Part shown: positions 16,253-23,659 of the stretch, in pieces | Numbering within the stretch: position 1 is the first letter of the stretch | Layout: each line of letters starts with the position of its first letter | The notes under the pieces: model-generated | The model's database searches: none | The model's input: only the letters and a program-made list of their open reading frames with translations | What the model was told of the DNA's origin: nothing | Position numbers and translations under genes: made by a program | Assembly (NCBI GenBank): GCA_025058055.1 | Contig: JANXEU010000004.1 | Location: forward strand, 1-48,132 | DNA: 48,132 nt | Source: Candidatus Calditenuaceae archaeon | GTDB taxonomy: Archaea; Thermoproteota; Nitrososphaeria_A; Caldarchaeales; Calditenuaceae | Reading direction: 5' to 3'

Positions 16253-18046
16253 TTGAGCCATTTCCAGAAGCTTAGGGTCGCGGTGTTGGAGCTGGAGAGG
16301 TGTCAGCCCGATAAGTGCGGGACACCCTGCATAACCTTCTGCCCTCCGGTGAGGAACGGTATAGACGCGATCAGGCTGGCCTCCAACGGCTTCCCCGAAA
16401 TCAGCGAGGAGCTCTGCATAGGGTGCGGGATTTGCGTCGCCAAGTGTCCATTCGACGTCATCACCATCGTCAACCTCCCCACGGAACTCAGCGAGGACCT
16501 AGTCCATCAGTACGGCGTGAACGCTTTCAGACTCTACAGGCTTCCCCACGTCGAAGCAGGGAAGGTCGTCGGTGTGTTGGGCCGCAACGGCATCGGCAAG
16601 TCGACCGCGTTCAGGGTGCTCTCGGGGCAGCTGATCCCCAACCTAGGCAATCTCGAAGGACAGGCCAAATGGGAGGACGTTCAGCTGAAGTTCAGGGGCA
16701 CAGTCCTCCAGGAGTACTTCAAGAGGGTAGCGTCAGGTGACGTCAGGGTCGTCCTCAAACCGCAGCAGATAGAGCAGATCTCGAGGGCCGTAAGGGGAAC
16801 GGTGAGGGAGCTGCTGAGGAGGGCGGCCGGCGGCGACCGGTACGAAGATGTCGCGAAGGAGTTCGAGCTCACACACATCCTCGATAGGGACGTCTCCGTC
16901 CTCAGCGGCGGGGAGCTCCAGCGGCTCGCATTAGCGGCGGCCATCCTCAGGGGCGGTGAGGTCATGCTCTTCGACGAGCCAACGAGCTTCCTCGACATCA
17001 GACAGAGGTTCAGGGTCGCGAAGACGATCAGGGGATTGGCGACCGAGCAGAAGAGCATCCTCGTGGCGGACCACGACCTCGCGTTCATGGACTACGTCTC
17101 CGACGCGGTCTTCGTCCTCTACGGTGACCCCTCCGTTTACGGGATCGTCTCCGGGCCATACAACTCTCGGGAGGGGATCAACGACTACCTCGAGGGCTAC
17201 CTGCCGTTGGAAAACGTTAGGTTCCGGAGCTACAGGATCTCGTTTCAGGTGAAGGGCCCCGAGGAGCACCGCGAACAGGCCGGATATGGGCTCTACTGGC
17301 CCGAGATGACCAAGACCTTCAACGGGTTCAAGATGAGGGTCTCCGAGGGGGACGTCGGGCGCGGTGAGGTTCTGGCGGTGGTCGGTCCGAACGGCACCGG
17401 GAAGACGACGTTCGTCAAGCTCCTCGCGGGTCAGCTGGAGGACGACCGTGGCCTAAGGCTCAACTACGCCTCAGTCAGCTACAAGCCGCAGCACCCGCTC
17501 CCAAGGCATGAGACTGTGGAGGAGGTCCTGAGGGCCGCAACCGGAGAAAGGTTCGAGGGCGAGTTCGTTCAGTCGGAGCTGATCAAACCTCTGCGGATCG
17601 ACAAGCTGCTGGAGAGGAGACTCGATGAGCTCAGCGGCGGGGAGCTCCAGAAGGTCTCGATAGTTGAGGCGCTCTCGAGGGACGCAGACATCTACCTTCT
17701 CGACGAGCCCAGCGCCTTCCTCGACGTCGAGGAGAGGTACAACGTCGCGAAGACGATTCGGAGGATCGCTGCGGACTTGAGCGCTCACGTCGTCCTCGTC
17801 GAGCACGACCTGATGATCGTCGACTTCGCCGCGACCAAGGTGATGGTCTTCACCGGCGAGCCCGGCGTAAGGGGGGAGGCGCTACCGCCATCCGACCTGA
17901 GGACGGGCTTCAACGCGCTGCTCAAGGAGCTCGGAGTGACCTTCAGGAGGGACCATGAGACCAAGCGGCCTCGGGTCAACAAGCCCGGATCGAGGCTTGA
18001 CAGGCTCCAGAGGGAGGTCGGTGAGTACTACTACCTCTCGACCTGA
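16253..18046 (+). CDS. abcE1: ribosome recycling ATPase ABCE1/RLI
   Basis: ABCE1 splits ribosomal subunits after termination. The 597-aa protein has two N-terminal [4Fe-4S] sites, with Cys at 17, 22, 26, 30, 55, 58, 61 and 65 in the order typical of the family. Two ABC domains follow. The first has Walker A GRNGIGKST (110-118) and signature LSGGELQRLA. The second has GPNGTGKTT and LSGGELQKVS. The DEPTS and DEPSA Walker B motifs and the hinge regions are intact. The TTG at 16253 is the only sensible start, because an ATG just upstream is out of frame. A TATA-like TTTACTAA near 16215 would give a short leader. The 3' end overlaps the convergent mechanosensitive channel gene by 16 bp. Confidence 0.95.
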   Translation: MSHFQKLRVAVLELERCQPDKCGTPCITFCPPVRNGIDAIRLASNGFPEISEELCIGCGICVAKCPFDVITIVNLPTELSEDLVHQYGVNAFRLYRLPHVEAGKVVGVLGRNGIGKSTAFRVLSGQLIPNLGNLEGQAKWEDVQLKFRGTVLQEYFKRVASGDVRVVLKPQQIEQISRAVRGTVRELLRRAAGGDRYEDVAKEFELTHILDRDVSVLSGGELQRLALAAAILRGGEVMLFDEPTSFLDIRQRFRVAKTIRGLATEQKSILVADHDLAFMDYVSDAVFVLYGDPSVYGIVSGPYNSREGINDYLEGYLPLENVRFRSYRISFQVKGPEEHREQAGYGLYWPEMTKTFNGFKMRVSEGDVGRGEVLAVVGPNGTGKTTFVKLLAGQLEDDRGLRLNYASVSYKPQHPLPRHETVEEVLRAATGERFEGEFVQSELIKPLRIDKLLERRLDELSGGELQKVSIVEALSRDADIYLLDEPSAFLDVEERYNVAKTIRRIAADLSAHVVLVEHDLMIVDFAATKVMVFTGEPGVRGEALPPSDLRTGFNALLKELGVTFRRDHETKRPRVNKPGSRLDRLQREVGEYYYLST

Positions 18047-19377
18047 GCTCCGTCTCCCTGCACGGTACCTCGCCCTCTGCGGTCTTGGCCCCTCCTTCTC
18101 CGTCCGCTGGTCCCACCGGAGCCTGCCCTCTTGGACGGACTGCCCTGGGAGTCGGCAACGATCACGTACCTCCTCGGGTAGGGGATCTCGATCCCGTTAG
18201 CCCTGAACTCCTTGTGGATCTGGTAGAGGAGCTCCCTCGCCAGCTGGACGCCCGTGGTTTGGTCCTTTGCCCTCACCAGCAGCCTCAGCCTTATCCCCGA
18301 CTCTCCAAGCTCCATCACTTGGACCTGCGGGAGCCCTTGCGCTGGTAGGAAGAGCGGGTGCCGCTCCGCGAGCTCCCTCATGATGCTCATAGCCTTGTCG
18401 AGGTCGCTCTCGTAGCTCACGTCTACGAAGACCGGGACCAGCATCGTCGGGTCTATGGCCGAGTAGTTCACGATCACCTCTGACTGGAAGACCGAGTTCG
18501 GCACCACGAGCCTCCTGTTGTCCCATGTCCTGAGAACGGTGTGGAACAACTTGATGTCCTCGACGAAGCAGAAGTCGTTCCTGAACATCAGAGCCTCACC
18601 TATTCTGAACGGGTGCGAGAGCGAGATCATCAGACCCGAGATCAGGTTCGAGAGCGTCGACTGGGCCGCGAGGCCTATCACGATCGAGAGGAACCCGGCC
18701 GCGATCAGGGACGAAGTGGCTATCCCTAGGAGCTCTGGAAAGGTCACCAGCAGCGCCGCAAGGGCCCCGAGGAGGCCGACGGAGATCACTAGCACCCTAC
18801 GGATGAAGGTGAAGGCGGTCATCGAGCTCTGGTCGGTCGCGACCCTCTCGTAGAGGGCATGGGTCAGCAGCAGGTCGAGGACGGCCGCCGCGATGTAGGC
18901 CACCAGCAGGCCCGTGAATAGGTTAAGGACCCTCCACCAGAACTCGGAGACTTGGGGCGCGACGTGGGAGCGGAGGACGATCTGCGTCGCCGCGATCACG
19001 CTCAACAGTAAGACTCCCGCGTTCAGGACCCTCCCTATGCCCCTCTCCGCGACCCTTCCTACCGTGAGGTCCGAGACTTGACTGATCAGCGCCCTCACCG
19101 CTAGCGCCAGCGCTACGATCCCCGCGACGAACCTCGGGTTGTTCGGGTCCAGATAGGGCGAGAGGTCAGGAGGGAAGACTTGAACCAATTCAGCGAACGC
19201 CAGCGCGACGAGGTTGCCCGCGACTAAGGCCAGCAGCGCGGTCCTCAGCCTCATCAGGAACCTCTTAACGCCCGCAATCACCTGCAGCTTCTGGGCGAGC
19301 CTTCCCATCAGGTACCATGCGCCGACCGCGAAGGCGACAGTCACAGTCGTCTCGACGATCAACTCCAGAGGTATCAT
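18031..19377 (-). CDS. MscS-family mechanosensitive ion channel
   Basis: This 448-aa membrane protein has about five hydrophobic segments in the first 230 residues, followed by the MscS pore and beta domain. The pore-lining helix and the signature after it read GLAAQSTLSNLISGLM, then HPFRIGE. The conserved VVPNSVF occurs in the beta domain. The cytoplasmic alpha/beta domain ends with PYPRR, followed by a Gly/Arg-rich low-complexity tail from about 412. The protein relieves turgor during osmotic downshock. The ATG at 19377 lies about 27 nt from a TATA-like GGTAAATA at 19402-19409 on the minus strand, so the message is probably leaderless. Confidence 0.9.
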   Translation of the reverse strand: MIPLELIVETTVTVAFAVGAWYLMGRLAQKLQVIAGVKRFLMRLRTALLALVAGNLVALAFAELVQVFPPDLSPYLDPNNPRFVAGIVALALAVRALISQVSDLTVGRVAERGIGRVLNAGVLLLSVIAATQIVLRSHVAPQVSEFWWRVLNLFTGLLVAYIAAAVLDLLLTHALYERVATDQSSMTAFTFIRRVLVISVGLLGALAALLVTFPELLGIATSSLIAAGFLSIVIGLAAQSTLSNLISGLMISLSHPFRIGEALMFRNDFCFVEDIKLFHTVLRTWDNRRLVVPNSVFQSEVIVNYSAIDPTMLVPVFVDVSYESDLDKAMSIMRELAERHPLFLPAQGLPQVQVMELGESGIRLRLLVRAKDQTTGVQLARELLYQIHKEFRANGIEIPYPRRYVIVADSQGSPSKRAGSGGTSGRRRRGQDRRGRGTVQGDGAQVER

Positions 19378-19427
19378 CTCAGCGACTTCGGAGCTCGTAG
19401 CTATTTACCGAATGCGTCGCGGATTTC

Positions 19428-19490
19428 TGCTGAGGTTGGGATTCGAACCGACGAGCCTACGAGAGTTGGTCCCGAGCCGGCCACCGTCGG
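19428..19490 (-). other. unresolved tRNA-like or structured element
   Basis: On the minus strand this stretch contains a perfect T-loop-like GGTTCGAATCC and then CCAACCTCAGCA, which looks like a tRNA 3' end. I could not find a matching 5' acceptor (GCTGAGG), and the T-stem would carry two mismatches. Perfect arms at 19485-19490 and 19448-19453 (CCGACG/CGTCGG) suggest a hairpin. It lies just downstream of tRNA-Leu and upstream of the mscS promoter. It could be a decayed tRNA, a multi-intron or split tRNA part, or chance. Confidence 0.25.
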
Positions 19491-19554
19491 TGAATTAGCC
19501 TTCGGAACGTCGCTCACGCCGCCTTGACGGCCCGTCACCTACCTTGAAAAAATC

Positions 19555-19666
19555 TGCGGGGGGTGGGATTCGAACCCACGAACCCCCTCCGTCTTCTGGC
19601 CTACGGGGAGCGGCTCTCTCATGAGGATCTTGAGGCCGCCGCCTTTGACCGCTTGGCTACCCCCGC
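19555..19666 (-). tRNA. tRNA-Leu (CAA) with 13-nt intron
   Basis: Acceptor GCGGGGG pairs with CCCCCGC, with discriminator A at 19555. The T arm is GTGGG-TTCGAAT-CCCAC. The anticodon loop is CTCAAGA with anticodon CAA (complement of 19630-19632). A 13-nt intron (19616-19628) interrupts positions 37/38. It forms a clean bulge-helix-bulge: CTCA pairs with TGAG and each 3-nt AGA bulge is cut after the second base. The long variable arm (CCGT/ACGG core) fits a type II tRNA, though its loop of about 10 nt is large. A TATA element (CTTATATC) lies about 28 nt upstream, and a T-run follows the 3' end. Confidence 0.9.
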
Positions 19667-19770
19667 TCAATCGACGGTATAGCTCGGTCATGATATAAGT
19701 TTCTCACGAGGACGACCCAACTCTCTGCCTGCGATGAGGTTTTAGGTGACGCCGGCGTTGGGGCTGTGGA

Positions 19771-21645
19771 GTGTCGATAAGGAGGGCGATCGAGGAGGCG
19801 AAAGAGGCGCTGAGGAGGGCGGGGGTCAGGGAGCCCAAGGTCGTGCCTACCAAGAGCTTGGCTTTCGGGGTCGTTACGAGTACGTCCGTTCTCGAGGAGG
19901 CAAGGGAGAGGGGACTGGACGCCCTAGCTCATGCAGAGGCCGTCTCGGAGAGGGCTAGAGGGCATCTCGGGGGCCTGCTCGCGGATGTCCGCGCAGCAAC
20001 TCCCGGCTACGTCAACTTCTTCCCCGATTGGTGGAGGTTCTCCGAGTCGGTGATCAGGGGCGTCCTCGAGGACGTGAGGTCATTCCTCTACGAGGGCCTC
20101 GGTGAGGGAGAGGTAGTCATCGAGCACACTAGCGTCAACCCGAACAAGGCGCTGCACGTCGGTCACGCGCGGAACGTCTGCATCGGTGACACGATCTCCA
20201 GACTCATGACCAAAGCAGGAAGAAACGTACGCGTCATCAACTACGTCGACGACAGCGGTGCCCAGATGGCGGAGCTCCTTCTCGGGTTTGCGGAGCTCGG
20301 CTTCGACCTAAACCCTCCTATGGGCATGAGGTTCGACGAGTACTGCGGTGATATGGTCTACGTGGAAGTGAACAGACGCGCAAAGGTTGACCCGGAGATC
20401 GAGGTGAAGAGGCGCAAAGTCGCAAAGGAGCTCGAGGACAGGGGATCAGAGTTCTTCAGACTCTCTAGGGATATAGCTCTGAGGGTGCTGAGGGATCAGT
20501 TGAGGACGTGCCACCGGCTGGGTGCGCGATACGACATGCTGGTGAGGGAGAGCGATGTAGTGGTCTCGGGCCTCTGGGACGAGGCCTTCACGAGGCTGAA
20601 GGTTAGCGGTGCGATCTACTTAGCGAATCGAGGATCGAAGGCAGGTTGTTGGGTGGCAGACCTCTCGGGCCATCCTGTGCTCTCCAAGGAGGGAGACGAG
20701 GTGCTCGTGAAGAGCGATGGCTCGACGACATACGTCGCGAGGGACATCGCGTTCGCTCTCTGGAAACTAGGTGAGTCTAGAACCGAGCTCAGGTTCACAC
20801 TCTGGGAAGTTCAAAACGGCCGAATCACGTACATTTCCTCAGAAGACGGCATACCTGCAAGACTTGGACCGCCAAGGCTCGTGATCACCGTGGTCGACTC
20901 GAGGCAGAAGAGGCCGCAGGAGGTGGTCAGGTACGCACTCTCGAGAATAGGTGTAGGCGCCGATAGGTACGTTCACTACTCCTACGAGCCCGTGCTGCTC
21001 TCCAAAAGGTCGGCCTCCATGCTTGGCGCCGAGGCAGAGGGCGAGGCTGTTCAGATGAGCGGTAGGGAGGGCATCTACTTCAAGGTGGAGGAGGTGCTCA
21101 ACGAATTGGTCGAGGTAGCGGTGAGGGAGACTTCTGCTAGGAGACCTGAGTGGTCTAAGGAGAAGGTCCGCGAGATCGCGGAGGCGATAGCGATCGGTGC
21201 GTTCAGATACGGTGTGTTGAAAGTCGACAGCGACAGGCAGATCGTCTTCGACATCGAGGAGTCTCTCAAGCTCGAGGGAGACACAGGCCCTTACCTTCAG
21301 TACTCTGCGGTGAGGGCGAAGAAGATACTCTTGAAGGCGGAGGAGATCGGCATCGAACCGTCCCCGACGCCCTCCGGCGACCTCACGGACGCGGAGATGC
21401 GGCTCGTCAGGGAGATCTCGATAGTTCCCCTCACGATTGAGGACGTCGTGAGGACACTCAGGATAAGGTCGCTGGTCACTCAGGCAAGGACGCTCGCAAC
21501 GGTCTTCAACGAGTTCTACGAGAGCTGCCCGGTCATCGGCGGAGGGTCGAACGCAAGCTTCAGGTTGGGTCTGGTCGCCTCATACCTGAGGGTCCAGGAG
21601 GAGCTCATGGAGACGTTAGGAGTACCTGTTCTCGACGAGCTGTAA
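19771..21645 (+). CDS. argS: arginyl-tRNA synthetase
   Basis: This is a class I synthetase charging tRNA-Arg, 624 aa. The N-terminal Add-1-like domain is followed by the HIGH-type motif HVGHARN (129-135) and YVDDSGAQ, both diagnostic of ArgRS. GREGIYFK sits where many ArgRS enzymes have a degenerate KMSKS loop. A DALR-type C-terminal domain includes GPYLQYSAVRAK and ends around ESCPVIGG. The GTG start is about 30 nt from a TTTTA-type element at 19739-19743. The gene is divergent from tRNA-Leu and is followed by tRNA-Ala. Confidence 0.94.
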   Translation: MSIRRAIEEAKEALRRAGVREPKVVPTKSLAFGVVTSTSVLEEARERGLDALAHAEAVSERARGHLGGLLADVRAATPGYVNFFPDWWRFSESVIRGVLEDVRSFLYEGLGEGEVVIEHTSVNPNKALHVGHARNVCIGDTISRLMTKAGRNVRVINYVDDSGAQMAELLLGFAELGFDLNPPMGMRFDEYCGDMVYVEVNRRAKVDPEIEVKRRKVAKELEDRGSEFFRLSRDIALRVLRDQLRTCHRLGARYDMLVRESDVVVSGLWDEAFTRLKVSGAIYLANRGSKAGCWVADLSGHPVLSKEGDEVLVKSDGSTTYVARDIAFALWKLGESRTELRFTLWEVQNGRITYISSEDGIPARLGPPRLVITVVDSRQKRPQEVVRYALSRIGVGADRYVHYSYEPVLLSKRSASMLGAEAEGEAVQMSGREGIYFKVEEVLNELVEVAVRETSARRPEWSKEKVREIAEAIAIGAFRYGVLKVDSDRQIVFDIEESLKLEGDTGPYLQYSAVRAKKILLKAEEIGIEPSPTPSGDLTDAEMRLVREISIVPLTIEDVVRTLRIRSLVTQARTLATVFNEFYESCPVIGGGSNASFRLGLVASYLRVQEELMETLGVPVLDEL

Positions 21646-21690
21646 CTCTTGGACAACACAACTAAATTATCCGACCGAGCGCTGCAGTTG

Positions 21691-21762
21691 GGGCCGGTAG
21701 ATCAGTGGCAGATCGCCCGGTTCGCACCCGGGAGGTCGCGGGTTCGAATCCCGCCCGGTCCA
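21691..21762 (+). tRNA. tRNA-Ala (CGC)
   Basis: This is a 72-nt intronless tRNA. Acceptor GGGCCGG pairs with CCGGTCC and contains the alanine identity pair G3:U70. The D arm is GATC...GATC. The anticodon stem-loop is CCCGG-TTCGCAC-CCGGG with anticodon CGC. The T arm is GCGGG-TTCGAAT-CCCGC, with discriminator A. The 3' CCA is not encoded. An AAATTAT TATA element is about 24 nt upstream. Confidence 0.95.
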
Positions 21763-21821
21763 TTCATTCGCTATTCCGGTAGACCAATGCTTATCCCTAG
21801 GAGGGCTTACTTCAGAGCAGA

Positions 21822-22436
21822 TTGACAGAGGAGGTACCCAAGGAGGTTGAGGAGCATCCGGAGCTCGGAAAGCTGGAGAGGAAGGTGGCCCTTGCAGCGG
21901 CCATGATCCTGACCTCTGGTCACCGACAACCCGGCGTGAGGGGATGGGAGCTGAGGAGGCGGCTGGGAAAGAACTACGAGAAGGTGTTGGAAGCTCTTGA
22001 CTCAAGGCTGAGGAGAGTTGGGCTGAAGATCAAGTCCGTACAGGAGGAGGGGTCTGACGATCCAGACAGGACGAGGTACTACGTTGTCATCTCAGAGCCT
22101 CTGGCCCTCTACGACCTCGGCACCATGGGGTATTCAATGGACGAGGTGGCCATACTCGCGGTCACGCTCGCCTTCCTCTTCACCAACAACGACAGAGCGC
22201 CGTACAAGCAGGTGGTCGAGCTGCTCGAGTCGAAGTATCCTAAGTGGAGGGTGGAGAGCGTCCTAGAGCGTCTGACTAGGCGCGGATACCTCATGAGGAC
22301 CGAAGACGACAGCCTCGTAGTCGGATGGCGTTCAAAGGTCGAGGTCGACCGGCAAGAGCTGCTGAGGGCCATAACGGCTCTGAGCTCGCCTGAAACCTCA
22401 CAGAGAGCTCAAGAGGAAGATGCTTCACGCGAATAA
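21822..22436 (+). CDS. tandem winged-helix protein, candidate SMC-kleisin partner (KITE: ScpB/Nse3/MAGE-like)
   Basis: This 204-aa protein looks like two winged-helix domains, about 18-92 and 105-185, between a charged N-terminus and an acidic tail. The second half reads like the MAGE-homology domain. A hydrophobic helix EVAILAVTLAFLF (108-120) is followed by a short NDRAPYKQVVELL helix. VESVLERLTRRGYL comes next, and then VVGWRSKVEVDRQELLRAI. The last part mirrors the MAGE/Nse3 pattern of a WG-type turn followed by a Thr/Ser-Lys helix. KITE proteins (ScpB, MukE, Nse1, Nse3) bind kleisins in SMC complexes that organise chromosomes. This assignment is inference from pattern, and no SMC or kleisin gene is in the window. 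The TTG start is about 27 nt from a TTATCCCT TATA-like element. Confidence 0.5.
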   Translation: MTEEVPKEVEEHPELGKLERKVALAAAMILTSGHRQPGVRGWELRRRLGKNYEKVLEALDSRLRRVGLKIKSVQEEGSDDPDRTRYYVVISEPLALYDLGTMGYSMDEVAILAVTLAFLFTNNDRAPYKQVVELLESKYPKWRVESVLERLTRRGYLMRTEDDSLVVGWRSKVEVDRQELLRAITALSSPETSQRAQEEDASRE

Positions 22437-22781
22437 GGGCCGCATGAGATCCGTCACCTCGTTAAGGCCACCGACTCTAGAGGACCTCGTAATTTCTAGG
22501 TCGGTTTGACCGATCTGTCGTCTTCCAGCTTGTAGGGGACGGAGTTGCAAGGAGGAGTGAGACGACTATTGCTGATGCTGCAGAGAGGGAAAGAACTATG
22601 ACTTTACCGCCCACAGTGAATAATCACGGTTCCGGCAATTGGTGGATTGACCGGCAACACGATCATGCAGCACGTCATTGAACCGGCCAATATACGAGAC
22701 TCACCACATCAATAGTCCTTACACCAAGAACGCGCGACAACGAATCCAGTATTAATATCGCCCTGAGCCTATTCCTCGTGA
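22437..22781. other. 345-bp gene-poor intergenic region with a hairpin and a short repeat
   Basis: No convincing gene is seen. A strong hairpin occupies 22498-22516 (AGGTCGGT-TTG-ACCGATCT, one G-U), perhaps a 3' structure of the preceding gene. An imperfect direct repeat, ATTGACCGGCAA at 22646-22657 and ATTGAACCGGCCAA at 22677-22690, precedes the haem O synthase promoter. A 45-codon hydrophobic ORF on the minus strand (22477-22614) has no supporting promoter. Confidence 0.5.
22751..22758 (+). promoter_or_regulatory. TATA box for haem O synthase gene
   Basis: ATTAATAT is centred about 27 nt from the ATG at 22782, which fits a leaderless transcript. Confidence 0.6.
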
Positions 22782-23636
22782 ATGGCGAGGGCATTGGACT
22801 ACGTCTCCCTTACAAAGCCGAAGATCGCCCTGCTCAACCTGTTGATGGCCCTCGTGTGTCATTTCTCGGCCGGTGGTAGCGTTACAGGGGCCCTTGCCCT
22901 ATCGGCCTCCGGATACCTCGCAGCTGGGGGCTCAGCAGCGCTGAACAATTACTTCGATGTCGACCTGGACTCTAAGATGAGAAGGACGTCCAGAAGGCCG
23001 CTACCCGCCGGCAGGATATCGCGCCAAAACGCACTTGTATTCGGATTGGCTTGCACAACGACTTCGCTTTTGATCTCGTGGTACGCCCTAAATACAATAG
23101 CAACACTCTTCATAGCTTTGGGTGCTATTTTTTACGTCGTTGTCTATACAATTCTCCTTAAGAGAAGAACAGCTTGGAACATAGTGATAGGTGGTGCGGC
23201 TGGCAGCTTTCCCCCTCTGGCCGGTTGGGCGGCCGCCACAGGAGAGATAGGCGCACCTGCGGTGGCTCTCGCAACGCTTGTGTTCCTGTGGACACCAGGA
23301 CACTTCTGGAGTTTAGCGATCAGAGGAGTGGACGAGTATAGGGTCGCTGGGCTTCCGATGCTCCCGGTTGAGGTCGGTGTGAAGAGAGCTTCCAGAATAA
23401 CCGGCGCCTCTAACCTAGCGGCGGTACCAGTTTGGGCCATAGCCGCGTTCACGTTGCCGAACCCTCTGCTATACTTCCTTCTCTCACTTCCACTGACCGT
23501 CTTGGTCGCGCTATACAGCGCAAAACTGCTAACTGAATGTGACCCGCAGCTGGCATGGAAGTCGTTCAAGGCTTCATCGCCGTGGTTAGCCGCGGTCTCT
23601 CTAGCACTCCTCGTAGCTAGCAGAACGACGTCGTGA
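22782..23636 (+). CDS. ctaB: protoheme IX farnesyltransferase (haem O synthase)
   Basis: This integral membrane prenyltransferase of the UbiA family adds a farnesyl group to haem B to give haem O, a step toward the haem of haem-copper oxidases. The 284-aa protein has about nine hydrophobic segments. The first Asp-rich motif NNYFDVDLDSKM is followed by the RTSRRPLPAGR block. The second conserved loop contains YTILLKRRTAWN and GAAGSFPPLAGW. FLWTPGHFWSLAI and the YRVAGLPMLPV loop are diagnostic of CtaB/CyoE rather than other UbiA members. No oxidase subunit genes are adjacent. Its presence implies aerobic or microaerobic respiration elsewhere in the genome. Confidence 0.93.
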   Translation: MARALDYVSLTKPKIALLNLLMALVCHFSAGGSVTGALALSASGYLAAGGSAALNNYFDVDLDSKMRRTSRRPLPAGRISRQNALVFGLACTTTSLLISWYALNTIATLFIALGAIFYVVVYTILLKRRTAWNIVIGGAAGSFPPLAGWAAATGEIGAPAVALATLVFLWTPGHFWSLAIRGVDEYRVAGLPMLPVEVGVKRASRITGASNLAAVPVWAIAAFTLPNPLLYFLLSLPLTVLVALYSAKLLTECDPQLAWKSFKASSPWLAAVSLALLVASRTTS

Positions 23637-23659
23637 AGCAGTTGTATCCCTGAAGCCCC

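Noticed and set aside
19428..19440. Permuted tRNA using GCTGAG near the mscS start as the 5' half
   Set aside because: The six-base match lies at the mscS ATG, and no D arm follows it. It is coincidental pairing.
22477..22614. 45-codon hydrophobic ORF on the minus strand
   Set aside because: Its GTG lies upstream of the only TATA-like element, there is no ribosome-binding site, and no family is recognised.
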